Source: Mariprofundaceae bacterium (GTDB lineage Bacteria; Pseudomonadota; Zetaproteobacteria; Mariprofundales; Mariprofundaceae). Taken from it: 6,149 nt of DNA. Within the stretch, counting starts at the first letter, position 1. Each line of letters opens with the position of its first letter. Location of the stretch: contig JAUZQL010000298.1 in the NCBI GenBank assembly GCA_030950975.1, forward strand, positions 1-6,149, given 5' to 3'. Made by a program: the position numbers and the translations under genes. This document shows positions 1 to 6,149 of this stretch, piece by piece. The notes beneath the pieces were generated by a model that saw nothing but the letters and a program-made list of their open reading frames with translations, had not been told where the DNA came from and made no database searches.

Positions 1-1
1 G

Positions 2-988
2 GATGCCGTAGCTTCGATGTTGTATTTGGATTATTCGCGTGAAGATGGCGAATGGTTACCCAATAAATTTGGTGGACGTGAAAATATTGATGCCGTTGAA
101 TTTCTCAAACAGTTTAATACCTTGGTACATGAACGTCATCCAGGTGCTGTAACAATGGCAGAAGAATCAACCTCTTGGCCGATGGTATCTCGCCCCGTTT
201 ATTTGGGTGGATTGGGCTTTACCATGAAATGGAATATGGGCTGGATGAACGATACACTTTCCTATTTTGAAGAAGATCCAATCAATCGTAAATACCATCA
301 TCAACAGCTTACTTTTTCTTTGGTATATGCGCATACTGAAAACTTTATTTTACCTTTTTCACATGATGAAATTGTGCATGGCAAAGGTTCGATGCCTGAA
401 AAAATGCCGGGGGATGATTGGCAGAAATTTGCCAATTTACGGTTGCTTTATGCTTATATGATGACGCATCCAGGTAAAAAATTACATATGATGGGCATGG
501 AGTTTGGGCAATGGCCTGAATGGAATGAAAATGTGTCCTTAGCATGGGATCAATCGAATTTTATGCCACATCGTGGTTTACAACTGATGATGCGTGATAT
601 CAATCATCTTTATCAAGATATACCTGCTCTTTATGAAATTGATTTTGATCATACAGGTTTTGAATGGTTGGACTGTGATGATGCAGAACAATCCTTGTTG
701 AGTTTTATACGCCGTGATAAAAATGGTGGTGAAGTGATTGTTGTGTTGAATTTAACACCTGTACCTCGTTTGGGTTACCGTGTAGGTGTGCCAAAAGTGG
801 GCGTGTATCAAGAGCGTTTGAATACAGATGCCACAATTTATGGCGGTTCAAATATCGGCAATCAAGGTAAAGTGAATGCCGAAGCAGTGCCTGCGATGCG
901 TCAAAAGCAATCGCTATTGATTGATTTACCACCGTTGGCAGCGTTGATTTTCCAACCCATGACAAGTCAAGGAGTGATTGATGAGTGA
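2..988 (+). CDS. glgB: 1,4-alpha-glucan branching enzyme, C-terminal part (5' end outside window)
   Basis: This enzyme makes the alpha-1,6 branches of glycogen by cleaving an alpha-1,4 glucan and transferring the piece to a 6-hydroxyl; it is cytosolic and belongs to GH13. The frame is open from base 2, so the gene enters from outside and 328 codons are visible. Catalytic residues can be placed: the nucleophile Asp is the first complete codon (2-4, in DAVASM), the acid/base Glu is at 161-163 (in MAEEST) and the third Asp is at 365-367 (in FSHDEIVHGKGS). Their spacing of 53 and 121 residues equals that of E. coli GlgB D405, E458 and D526. The remainder covers the end of the barrel and the C-terminal beta domain, ending normally (LPPLAALIFQP). 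The missing part should hold the N-terminal CBM48-type region. The stop overlaps the next gene by 8 bases, implying co-transcription. An internal ATG at 17 is not the real start. Confidence 0.97.
   Translation, partial: DAVASMLYLDYSREDGEWLPNKFGGRENIDAVEFLKQFNTLVHERHPGAVTMAEESTSWPMVSRPVYLGGLGFTMKWNMGWMNDTLSYFEEDPINRKYHHQQLTFSLVYAHTENFILPFSHDEIVHGKGSMPEKMPGDDWQKFANLRLLYAYMMTHPGKKLHMMGMEFGQWPEWNENVSLAWDQSNFMPHRGLQLMMRDINHLYQDIPALYEIDFDHTGFEWLDCDDAEQSLLSFIRRDKNGGEVIVVLNLTPVPRLGYRVGVPKVGVYQERLNTDATIYGGSNIGNQGKVNAEAVPAMRQKQSLLIDLPPLAALIFQPMTSQGVIDE
969..974 (+). promoter_or_regulatory. Shine-Dalgarno site that decides the HIT gene start
   Basis: AAGGAG lies inside the last codons of glgB, six bases before ATG at 981. 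An in-frame TTG at 978 would leave only three bases of spacing, so the ATG at 981 is preferred. Confidence 0.75.
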
Positions 989-1310
989 TTGTTTATTTTG
1001 TCATATTCTTAGCGGTGATATTCCATCTTCAAAGGTCTATGAAGATGATGATGTCTATGCTTTCAAAGATATTCATCCCAAAGCACCAACTCATGTGCTG
1101 GTGATTCCTAAACACCATATCGCTACCTTGGATGATGCAAAAGATGCCTTGCAACTGGGCTTATTGATGCAAAAAGTGAGTTATATTGCCAATGAAGTCT
1201 TGAAACTTAAAGCGGGTTATCGTGTGATTACCAATGTGCGTGAAGGGGGTGGGCAAGTGGTTTTCCATCTTCATGTCCATATTTTAGGCGGCAAGAAGTT
1301 AGCTTTTTAA
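981..1310 (+). CDS. HIT family (HinT-like) nucleotide-binding hydrolase
   Basis: This is a small histidine-triad protein of 109 residues, the usual size of bacterial HinT proteins, which act on nucleoside phosphoramidates and related AMP-linked compounds in the cytosol. The N-terminus CLFCHI (C4, C7) is the typical start of the family and often helps bind zinc. The middle has the usual DIHPKAPTHVLVIPKHH segment. The C-terminus carries the triad FHLHVHILGG with H96, H98 and H100; by family knowledge the middle His is the nucleophile. The start is ATG at 981, supported by AAGGAG at 969-974; a TTG one codon earlier is less likely. It overlaps the glgB stop by 8 bases and is followed after one base by the DciA-like gene. 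The physiological substrate cannot be deduced. The family call is very safe. Confidence 0.95.
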   Translation: MSDCLFCHILSGDIPSSKVYEDDDVYAFKDIHPKAPTHVLVIPKHHIATLDDAKDALQLGLLMQKVSYIANEVLKLKAGYRVITNVREGGGQVVFHLHVHILGGKKLAF

Positions 1311-1311
1311 G

Positions 1312-1800
1312 ATGAAACATAAGGCTTCAGATTTACAAAGCATGCAAGGCAACTTAGCTAAAATATTGGGTACGCAACGTTTGCAAGAGTTATCAGGTCT
1401 CACACGTTTACGGCGTTTGTGGCCTGATATTGTTGGCAAAATGATGGCGAGTCGCACTGAACCTTTACAACTCAAACCGGGGGAAGGTGGTTCGTATATT
1501 TTGGTCATTGCAGTAACCCATTCGACGATGGCGCAAGAAATTGTATTTTTACGTGACCATATTCGACAAGCTTGTTTTGACCATGCTCGCATGGGTCGTA
1601 TTTCAAAGATTTATACTGAAGTACGTATCGATGCAGGTTTTCACGAAAAAGATGTACCTATTACCTTAACAAAAATAACCTTGAGCAAGAAAAAAGAGCT
1701 TGCCAGAGAATTACAAATCATTAAAAATATTGCGCTGCGGCGAGCGATGTTTAAAGCACGTCTGGCACAATTGCGGTATCATCAAAAGGAGTTCCAATGA
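1312..1800 (+). CDS. DUF721 / DciA-like protein (putative replicative helicase loader or operator)
   Basis: This 162-residue protein has the DUF721 pattern. An N-terminal helical part (about 8-35) leads to LWPDIVG (36-42), followed by a strand pair with HSTMAQEIVFLRDHI (about 70-84), which matches the conserved W/S..AQEL.LL core of the family. DciA proteins of this family help load or operate the DnaB replicative helicase in bacteria that lack DnaC. Applying that role here is an inference from the family. The C-terminal tail (about 125-162) is rich in Lys and Arg, which could bind nucleic acid. The start is ATG one base after the HIT stop; only a weak purine stretch (1293-1298) lies 13 bases upstream, so translation probably depends on ribosomes finishing the HIT gene. 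The stop overlaps the next start as ATGA. The surrounding genes do not point to replication. The family call is good and the function moderate. Confidence 0.8.
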   Translation: MKHKASDLQSMQGNLAKILGTQRLQELSGLTRLRRLWPDIVGKMMASRTEPLQLKPGEGGSYILVIAVTHSTMAQEIVFLRDHIRQACFDHARMGRISKIYTEVRIDAGFHEKDVPITLTKITLSKKKELARELQIIKNIALRRAMFKARLAQLRYHQKEFQ

Positions 1801-2678
1801 AGAAGATTGTTACAATGAGTGTATTAGCATTATTTTGTTTGATGGTGATGGGTGTGAATCATGATGCACAAGCCAAACGATTTGGTGGTGGCATGAGTTT
1901 TGGAAAAAGTTTTAGTAAACCTCATGCGTCTCCTGCTCCTCGACAAGGTTTTGGGCAAAAACAAAATGCCGCAGCTAATGCTTCACCAGCACGTAGTGGC
2001 ATAATGGGTATGTTGGGCGGCTTAGCTATGGGTGGTTTATTGGGCGCTTTGTTGTTTGGCGGAGCATTTGATGGCATTAATTTTATGGATATTCTTTTAC
2101 TGGGTGGCATTGCCTTTGCGATTTTTTGGTTTATGCGGAAAAAAGCAACGGCGGCTGCGCCAAAAAGCAACTATGCCTATGCAGGTCAACAAGCAACGCA
2201 GCCTGAGCCAAGTATGTTGCAAGAAGATACTTTTACATCTTCTGAATCTACGCCTCAAACATCATCAGTCGTACGACCTGATGTGGATGAAAGCTTTTTC
2301 ATTCCTGCTGCGAAGGATATTTTCATGCGCATGCAAACATCATGGGATAACAAAGATATGGATAATATTCGTACATTTTGCACCCCTGAAATTGCATCAC
2401 GTATTGAGTTGGATCTCAATGCTTTGGGCGAAAGCAAAACCAAAACAGACATCGCCATGCTGAATGCGGATATATTAGATACATGGATTGAATCAGATTA
2501 TGAATGGGTCGCTGTGAAATTCTCAGCCTTATTAAAAGAAGAGACCTTGGCTTCAACAGGCGAAGTGCTGGAGTCTGATAGCAATAACCTTGATGAAACG
2601 TGGATTTTCCGACATAAACAACAATCAGATGACCCAACTTGGTACTTGTCGGGCATTCAACAAGCCAGTGAATCATAG
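1797..2678 (+). CDS. Exported Tim44-like domain protein
   Basis: This is a 293-residue protein of the bacterial Tim44-like type. Residues 1-26 form a signal peptide: a KK start, a hydrophobic core, then AQA before KRFGGG. The start of the mature protein, KRFGGGMSFGKS, is a hallmark of these proteins. A Gly/Ser/Ala/Pro-rich linker follows (about 30-68), then a glycine-rich hydrophobic region (about 69-113, including MDILLLGGIAFAIFWFM) with one or two membrane segments ending in RKK. A low-complexity Gln/Ser/Thr linker leads to the C-terminal Tim44-like domain (about 167-290; FFIPAAKDIFMRMQ to WYLSGIQQ). The domain resembles the membrane-docking part of mitochondrial Tim44, but the bacterial role is not established; it probably sits at the inner membrane. 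AAGGAG at 1786-1791 is five bases before the ATG, and the start overlaps the dciA-like stop by four bases. It is the last gene of its operon. Confidence 0.88.
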   Translation: MKKIVTMSVLALFCLMVMGVNHDAQAKRFGGGMSFGKSFSKPHASPAPRQGFGQKQNAAANASPARSGIMGMLGGLAMGGLLGALLFGGAFDGINFMDILLLGGIAFAIFWFMRKKATAAAPKSNYAYAGQQATQPEPSMLQEDTFTSSESTPQTSSVVRPDVDESFFIPAAKDIFMRMQTSWDNKDMDNIRTFCTPEIASRIELDLNALGESKTKTDIAMLNADILDTWIESDYEWVAVKFSALLKEETLASTGEVLESDSNNLDETWIFRHKQQSDDPTWYLSGIQQASES

Positions 2679-2690
2679 ATTGAAAAACGT

Positions 2691-2724
2691 CACCCTCGAG
2701 TGCTTGTGTCGAGGGTGTTTTTTT
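2691..2724 (+). terminator. Intrinsic terminator after the Tim44-like gene
   Basis: A perfect 9-bp stem (CACCCTCGA at 2691-2699 with TCGAGGGTG at 2709-2717) encloses a 9-base loop and is followed directly by seven T residues (2718-2724). It starts 12 bases after the Tim44-like stop. A run of five A (2683-2687) upstream could extend the pairing with the T-tract. This is a textbook rho-independent terminator that closes the glgB-HIT-dciA-tim44 run. Confidence 0.93.
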
Positions 2725-2734
2725 CAAATATTAG

Positions 2735-2759
2735 ATGCCCGATAAAAGAACTCGGGCAT
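2735..2759 (+). other. Second perfect hairpin in the intergenic gap
   Basis: ATGCCCGA (2735-2742) pairs perfectly with TCGGGCAT (2752-2759) around a 9-base loop. No T-tract follows on the + strand, only GACGATATTTTC, so it is not a standard terminator in that direction. It lies 56 bases before the decarboxylase start. It could be a leader structure, a protein-binding palindrome, or a back-up or opposite-strand terminator; the sequence does not decide between these. Confidence 0.55.
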
Positions 2760-2815
2760 GACGATATTTTCAGACTTGAACAACGATACCAATCAATCCC
2801 TACCCCACCTTCAAC

Positions 2816-4249
2816 ATGCTTGATCCAGAAAATTGGACAGACCTTCGTAAGCAAGGTCACGACATGCTGGATGATATGTTTGATTATTTACAAAACATTC
2901 AAGATAAACCTGTTTGGCAACAAGCCCCAAACGATGTGCAAGCTTCATTTCAACATGATTTATCCGAACAAGGTCAACCGCTTTCCCAATTACACGAACA
3001 ATTCATGCAAAATATTTTACCTTACAGTGTTGGCAATACGCACCCTGGGTTTATGGGCTGGGTACATGGCGGCGGTACAGCTGTAGGCATGTTAGCAGAA
3101 ATGTTGCGGGCAGGATTGAATGCCAATTTAGGTGGTCGCAATCAAATTCCCATTGATGTTGAATGGCAAGTGCTTGGCTGGATGCGGGATTTATTTGCTT
3201 TCCCTGATGATAGCAGTGGTGTGCTGACGACAGGCACATCCTCAGCGACCATTCTTGCGTTTACAACCGCTCGTCATGCCTTATCAGCAACATCCAAACC
3301 TTTGGCTGTTTATGCTTCCATTGAAGCGCATGGCTGCATCACACGCGCACTTAAAATCATCGGTATGGATGCCAATATTTTACGCAAAATACCCAGTAAT
3401 GATGACTATCAAATGGATATTCGATTGCTTCAAGAGCAGATTCAAACCGATCAACAACAGGGTATTCAACCTTGGCTCATCATTGGTACAGCAGGCAGCG
3501 TCAATACGGGTGCTATTGATGATTTATCTGCTTTGGCTGATATTGCCAAAGAAGTGGGTGCATGGCTGCATATTGATGGTGCATTGGGCGCAATTGCCAT
3601 GCTTTCAAGCTCTATTGCGCCACGTTTACAAGGTATCGAACACGCGGATTCTTTAGCAATGGATTTTCATAAGTGGGGGCAAGTGCCTTATGATGCTGGA
3701 TTAGTGTTAATCCGAGATGGTGAACAACATCGCCAATGTTTTGCTGCGGGTGATTCTTATTTGCAACGGGAATCCGAAGGTTTAGCAGCTCATTCGCCTT
3801 GGCCTTGTGATTATGGTATGGATTTATCACGTGGTTTTCGTGCGCTAAAAATTTGGTTTACCTTCCAATATTTCGGAAAGAAACGTTTGGCTGAAATGAT
3901 TGAACACAGTTGTGCATTGGCTCAATATCTGAAAACACACATTCAAAAAACCGACCATTTAGAATTGATGGCACCTGTATCCCTCAATATTGTTTGTTTT
4001 CGTTACATCGGTGATGGCTCACGGGATGATCAAGCTTATGATGCCATCAATCGTGCGATGATTTGCCACATTCATGCATCAGGTTTGGCTGCGCCTTCCT
4101 TAACGTATTTGCATCATCGGGCAGTCATTCGTGCTGCAATTGTCAATCATCGAACACAAATCAATGATATTGGCAAACTCCTTGCAGGAGTCCAACAAGC
4201 AGCTCAAGCCTGCGATTCAATACCACATGAACGATTGGAGTTTTCATGA
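2816..4249 (+). CDS. Group II pyridoxal-phosphate-dependent amino acid decarboxylase family protein
   Basis: This 477-residue protein belongs to the PLP fold-type I group II decarboxylases (aromatic amino acid, glutamate and diaminobutyrate decarboxylases), which turn an amino acid into an amine plus CO2. Motifs appear in order: NTHPGFMGWV after the helical N-terminus; the phosphate loop TGTSSAT (139-145); H172 in EAHGC, matching the His that stacks on PLP; GTAGSVNTGAIDD (224-236); D254 in IDGALGA, which contacts the pyridine nitrogen; K286 in DFHKW, the Schiff-base lysine; and SRGFRALKIW after a possible catalytic-loop tyrosine, Y333. All key residues are present and the length is normal. 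The start at 2816 gives LDPENW, the usual opening of this family, but has no Shine-Dalgarno site. An alternative ATG at 2864 has AAGGT six bases ahead but would remove that opening. No other ATG, GTG or TTG lies between 2816 and an in-frame stop at 2777. The substrate is not predictable. The stop overlaps the ATP-grasp gene by four bases. Confidence 0.92.
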   Translation: MLDPENWTDLRKQGHDMLDDMFDYLQNIQDKPVWQQAPNDVQASFQHDLSEQGQPLSQLHEQFMQNILPYSVGNTHPGFMGWVHGGGTAVGMLAEMLRAGLNANLGGRNQIPIDVEWQVLGWMRDLFAFPDDSSGVLTTGTSSATILAFTTARHALSATSKPLAVYASIEAHGCITRALKIIGMDANILRKIPSNDDYQMDIRLLQEQIQTDQQQGIQPWLIIGTAGSVNTGAIDDLSALADIAKEVGAWLHIDGALGAIAMLSSSIAPRLQGIEHADSLAMDFHKWGQVPYDAGLVLIRDGEQHRQCFAAGDSYLQRESEGLAAHSPWPCDYGMDLSRGFRALKIWFTFQYFGKKRLAEMIEHSCALAQYLKTHIQKTDHLELMAPVSLNIVCFRYIGDGSRDDQAYDAINRAMICHIHASGLAAPSLTYLHHRAVIRAAIVNHRTQINDIGKLLAGVQQAAQACDSIPHERLEFS

Positions 4250-5445
4250 CAACTTCTGCATCTTCCACCCAAGCTATTCCATTGATGGGATTGGCAAACC
4301 TTGCACGCCATGCTTTTAGCGGCAAAGATTTGACACCGATTGCCCAACAATTGGTAGGACGCTTTGAATCTATAGAGCATGATGCCAGTGCCTTAATGGA
4401 TTTAGCGACCATTCATTTTTTAATGCACCTTCCCGAAGCAGCTTTAGAATTTCAACACACCGCCATGCAATTACAATCTCGTTACACACTTTCTAGTTCT
4501 CCTGTTCATCCAACTATACGTTTGCTTGCCTTGCATGGTGATGGTGATTTAATGGATAATTTGCCAGTAGAGTTTTTACTCATCGGTAGTGAAAGCATTC
4601 AAATGGACATTCACTACATGGCTTTGGGCGATGAACTTCCCAATGATATTAGTGATTATGATGGATTGCTGATAGCGGTTGGCGAATCCGATCGAAATAA
4701 ACCCTTATTGCAGCAATTAAAACAACAATTACAGCATTGCCCTATTCCCATCATCAACCAAGCATCATATATTATGAAGACGACACGTGAAGGTGCGGCT
4801 GAAGCTTTTAAGGATTGCCCCAATCTCATCATGCCGATGGCAAAGCGTATATCCCGTGACGATGTTCAAAGCATGAGCCAAGGCGACGATACAGTATTTC
4901 CCATCATTATTCGTCCCGTTGAATCCCATGCGGGTCATGGTTTAGTCAAGCTGGACAGCTCTCAAGCTATTCCAGCTTATCTTGCTGAACAAGCCCAAGA
5001 ACCATTGTTTTATATCTCCCCTTATGTTGATTACAGCTCTGAAGATGGGCTTTTCCGCAAGTATCGGGTGGTGTTGATACAAGGTCGTCCATTTTTGGCA
5101 CATTTGGCGATTTCATCGAACTGGCTTGTTCATTATCTCAATGCAGACATGCTGGGTAATACGCAAAAATGTATGGAAGAATCTGAAGCCATGCAGCACT
5201 TTGATGATAGTTTTGGTAAAAAACATGCGCTTGCTTTTCAGGCGATGTATGAAGCCTTACCACTGGATTATTTGATTATTGACTGTGCTGAGAGTCATGA
5301 TGGTCAATTATTGATATTTGAAGTGGATACCAGTGCGATTGTTCATGATATGGATCCCGTTGATATTTTTCCTTATAAACAACCGCAAATGCGCAAAATA
5401 TTTAAAGCATTTCAAGCGATGATGACAAAAAAACTTGCCCATTGA
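4246..5445 (+). CDS. ATP-grasp domain protein with N-terminal helical (TPR-like) region
   Basis: This 399-residue protein has no gene name I recognise. Residues about 1-85 look helical, with a TPR-like stretch (about 45-80). Residues about 90-205 look like an alpha/beta pre-ATP-grasp region (VEFLLIGSES, DGLLIAVGESD, IPIINQ). The rest resembles an ATP-grasp fold: FPIIIRPVESHAGHG (218-232) as the nucleotide-binding strand and glycine-rich loop, DGLFRKYRVVLIQGRPF (267-283), and a C-terminal metal site with D346, E359 and D361 (LLIFEVD). ATP-grasp enzymes activate a carboxylate as an acyl-phosphate and join it to an amine or thiol, so a ligase is likely; its substrates are unknown. Two usual positions are altered: Arg223 where Lys is common and Asp361 where Asn is common. 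GGAG (4237-4240) is five bases before the ATG, which overlaps the decarboxylase stop (ATGA). It plausibly acts on the decarboxylase product, but this is inference. Confidence 0.75.
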   Translation: MTTSASSTQAIPLMGLANLARHAFSGKDLTPIAQQLVGRFESIEHDASALMDLATIHFLMHLPEAALEFQHTAMQLQSRYTLSSSPVHPTIRLLALHGDGDLMDNLPVEFLLIGSESIQMDIHYMALGDELPNDISDYDGLLIAVGESDRNKPLLQQLKQQLQHCPIPIINQASYIMKTTREGAAEAFKDCPNLIMPMAKRISRDDVQSMSQGDDTVFPIIIRPVESHAGHGLVKLDSSQAIPAYLAEQAQEPLFYISPYVDYSSEDGLFRKYRVVLIQGRPFLAHLAISSNWLVHYLNADMLGNTQKCMEESEAMQHFDDSFGKKHALAFQAMYEALPLDYLIIDCAESHDGQLLIFEVDTSAIVHDMDPVDIFPYKQPQMRKIFKAFQAMMTKKLAH

Positions 5446-6149
5446 GTGATTTTCCTAGTTTAAGTGAACTGCTGATTCAAGGTGACGATCATCGTTTAGA
5501 ACTCGATGAAGATGGGTATAATAGTTATGGCTGTCAGCCCAAACCCAAAGATAATCTGCTTTCTTTTGGATCATCTACAGCAAGTCCTATTTCATCCGAG
5601 CAATGGGACTATGCTCAAACAGTGCATGCAAGCATGGCGCAAGAGCTGAAAAAAACATGCTTAGAAAAGGTTCAACAAAAACACACTCAAATCATCCTAA
5701 ATGAGTTACGCCAAACATGTCAGCTAGCAGCATCTACCCATATACAACTGGCTGATTCTGGAACAAATGCACATTACCATGCCATGCAGTATTTGTGTCG
5801 CCAAAAACCTCAGGCAGCATGGCATATCATCATGGTTGATGCGATAGAAACAGGGCGTGGTGTGCCGAAATCCTTATGCCTTTCAGAGTACAACATCAGC
5901 TTTGAAAGCATTGCTATTCGCCAAACATCAGGTGAGCCCTTAGCTAGCCATGATGTTGCCCAAGCTTTTGAACAAGCTGTTCAAAGAGCCATTCAAAAAG
6001 ACTTAGACATTGTGTTGTTGATGGTTGATGTCTCCAAAACAGGCTATATTGCTCCTTCATTGGATACTGTGTTGAAGCTTCGTCAAAAACATCCTCAACA
6101 TATCCATATTTTATTGGATGCCTGTCAATTTCGCTTTGGTATTGAAACA
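5442..6149 (+). CDS. Putative PLP fold-type I enzyme, N-terminal part (3' end outside window)
   Basis: An open frame of 236 codons runs from TTG at 5442 to the window edge without a stop. The TTG overlaps the ATP-grasp stop (TTGA), mirroring the ATGA joint upstream. No ATG, GTG or TTG lies between it and the preceding in-frame stop at 5403-5405, and the first in-frame ATG is codon 65 (5634), which would remove the motif-like segment YGCQPKPKDNLLSFGSSTAS (29-48). No clear Shine-Dalgarno site is present, so coupling is likely. Features suggesting a PLP fold-type I protein are DSGTNAHYHA (105-114) as a phosphate-binding loop, ETGRGVP (136-142), a DIVLLMVDVSKTG strand (189-201), and LLDACQFR (224-231), where D226 and Q229 fit the Asp-x-x-Gln pattern of class V aminotransferase-like proteins. 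The Schiff-base lysine would lie beyond the window. I recognise no specific function; it is probably the third enzyme of the same pathway. Confidence 0.7.
   Translation, partial: MSDFPSLSELLIQGDDHRLELDEDGYNSYGCQPKPKDNLLSFGSSTASPISSEQWDYAQTVHASMAQELKKTCLEKVQQKHTQIILNELRQTCQLAASTHIQLADSGTNAHYHAMQYLCRQKPQAAWHIIMVDAIETGRGVPKSLCLSEYNISFESIAIRQTSGEPLASHDVAQAFEQAVQRAIQKDLDIVLLMVDVSKTGYIAPSLDTVLKLRQKHPQHIHILLDACQFRFGIET

Noticed and set aside
17..19. ATG at 17 as the start of an intact gene
   Set aside because: The frame is open from base 2 and the five codons before it complete the GlgB DAVASM motif with the catalytic Asp, so this is an internal methionine of a gene cut by the window edge.
978..980. 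TTG at 978 as start of the HIT gene
   Set aside because: It is only three bases from the AAGGAG site and one codon before a well-placed ATG at 981.
2032..2463. A 143-codon + strand open frame inside the Tim44-like gene
   Set aside because: It lies wholly within a well-supported gene in another frame, has no family features, and its composition looks like an out-of-frame translation.
2416..2727. A 103-codon minus strand open frame across the end of the Tim44-like gene and the terminator
   Set aside because: It is antisense to a clear coding region, would span the terminator stem, and has no motif or good ribosome binding site.
2776..2806. Possible promoter TTGAAC (2776-2781) upstream of the decarboxylase
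   Set aside because: Only the -35-like half is reasonable; at 17-19 bases spacing the downstream sequence is C-rich (CCCTACCCC) and has no credible -10 box.
2700..3086. A 128-codon + strand open frame beginning in the terminator and running into the decarboxylase gene
   Set aside because: It starts inside the terminator hairpin and overlaps the conserved N-terminus of the decarboxylase; no recognisable protein features.

Overview
The window looks like a chromosomal segment from a Pseudomonadota-type bacterium. The evidence is a glycogen branching enzyme, a HIT hydrolase, a DciA-type helicase loader and an exported Tim44-like protein of proteobacterial style, with GC content roughly in the low 40s percent by eye. 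A gammaproteobacterial or zetaproteobacterial source is only a guess. All supported genes lie on the + strand. I see no tRNA, rRNA, CRISPR array, insertion sequence or phage gene.

Region 1 (2-2678) is a tightly packed run of four genes. It contains the 3' part of glgB (from the catalytic nucleophile onward), a small HIT-family protein, a DUF721/DciA protein and a secreted or membrane-anchored Tim44-domain protein. The joints are an 8-base overlap, a 1-base gap and a 4-base ATGA overlap, so the genes are probably co-transcribed and partly translationally coupled. The run ends at a strong intrinsic terminator (2691-2724).

Region 2 (2679-2815) is the only sizeable intergenic gap, at 137 bases. 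It holds the terminator and a second perfect hairpin without a T-tract. No convincing promoter can be assigned.

Region 3 (2816-6149, running off the end) is a second operon of three genes joined by 4-base stop/start overlaps. It encodes a group II PLP-dependent decarboxylase, a protein with an N-terminal helical/TPR-like part and a C-terminal ATP-grasp domain, and the first 236 codons of what looks like a second PLP fold-type I protein. That last gene starts at TTG, has no in-frame ATG until codon 65, and is cut by the window end. A decarboxylase, an ATP-dependent carboxylate ligase and a further PLP enzyme fused by coupled translation suggest a small uncharacterised pathway that makes and ligates an amine or amino-acid-derived molecule. 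This is the most interesting part of the window, and its substrate and product cannot be read from the sequence.
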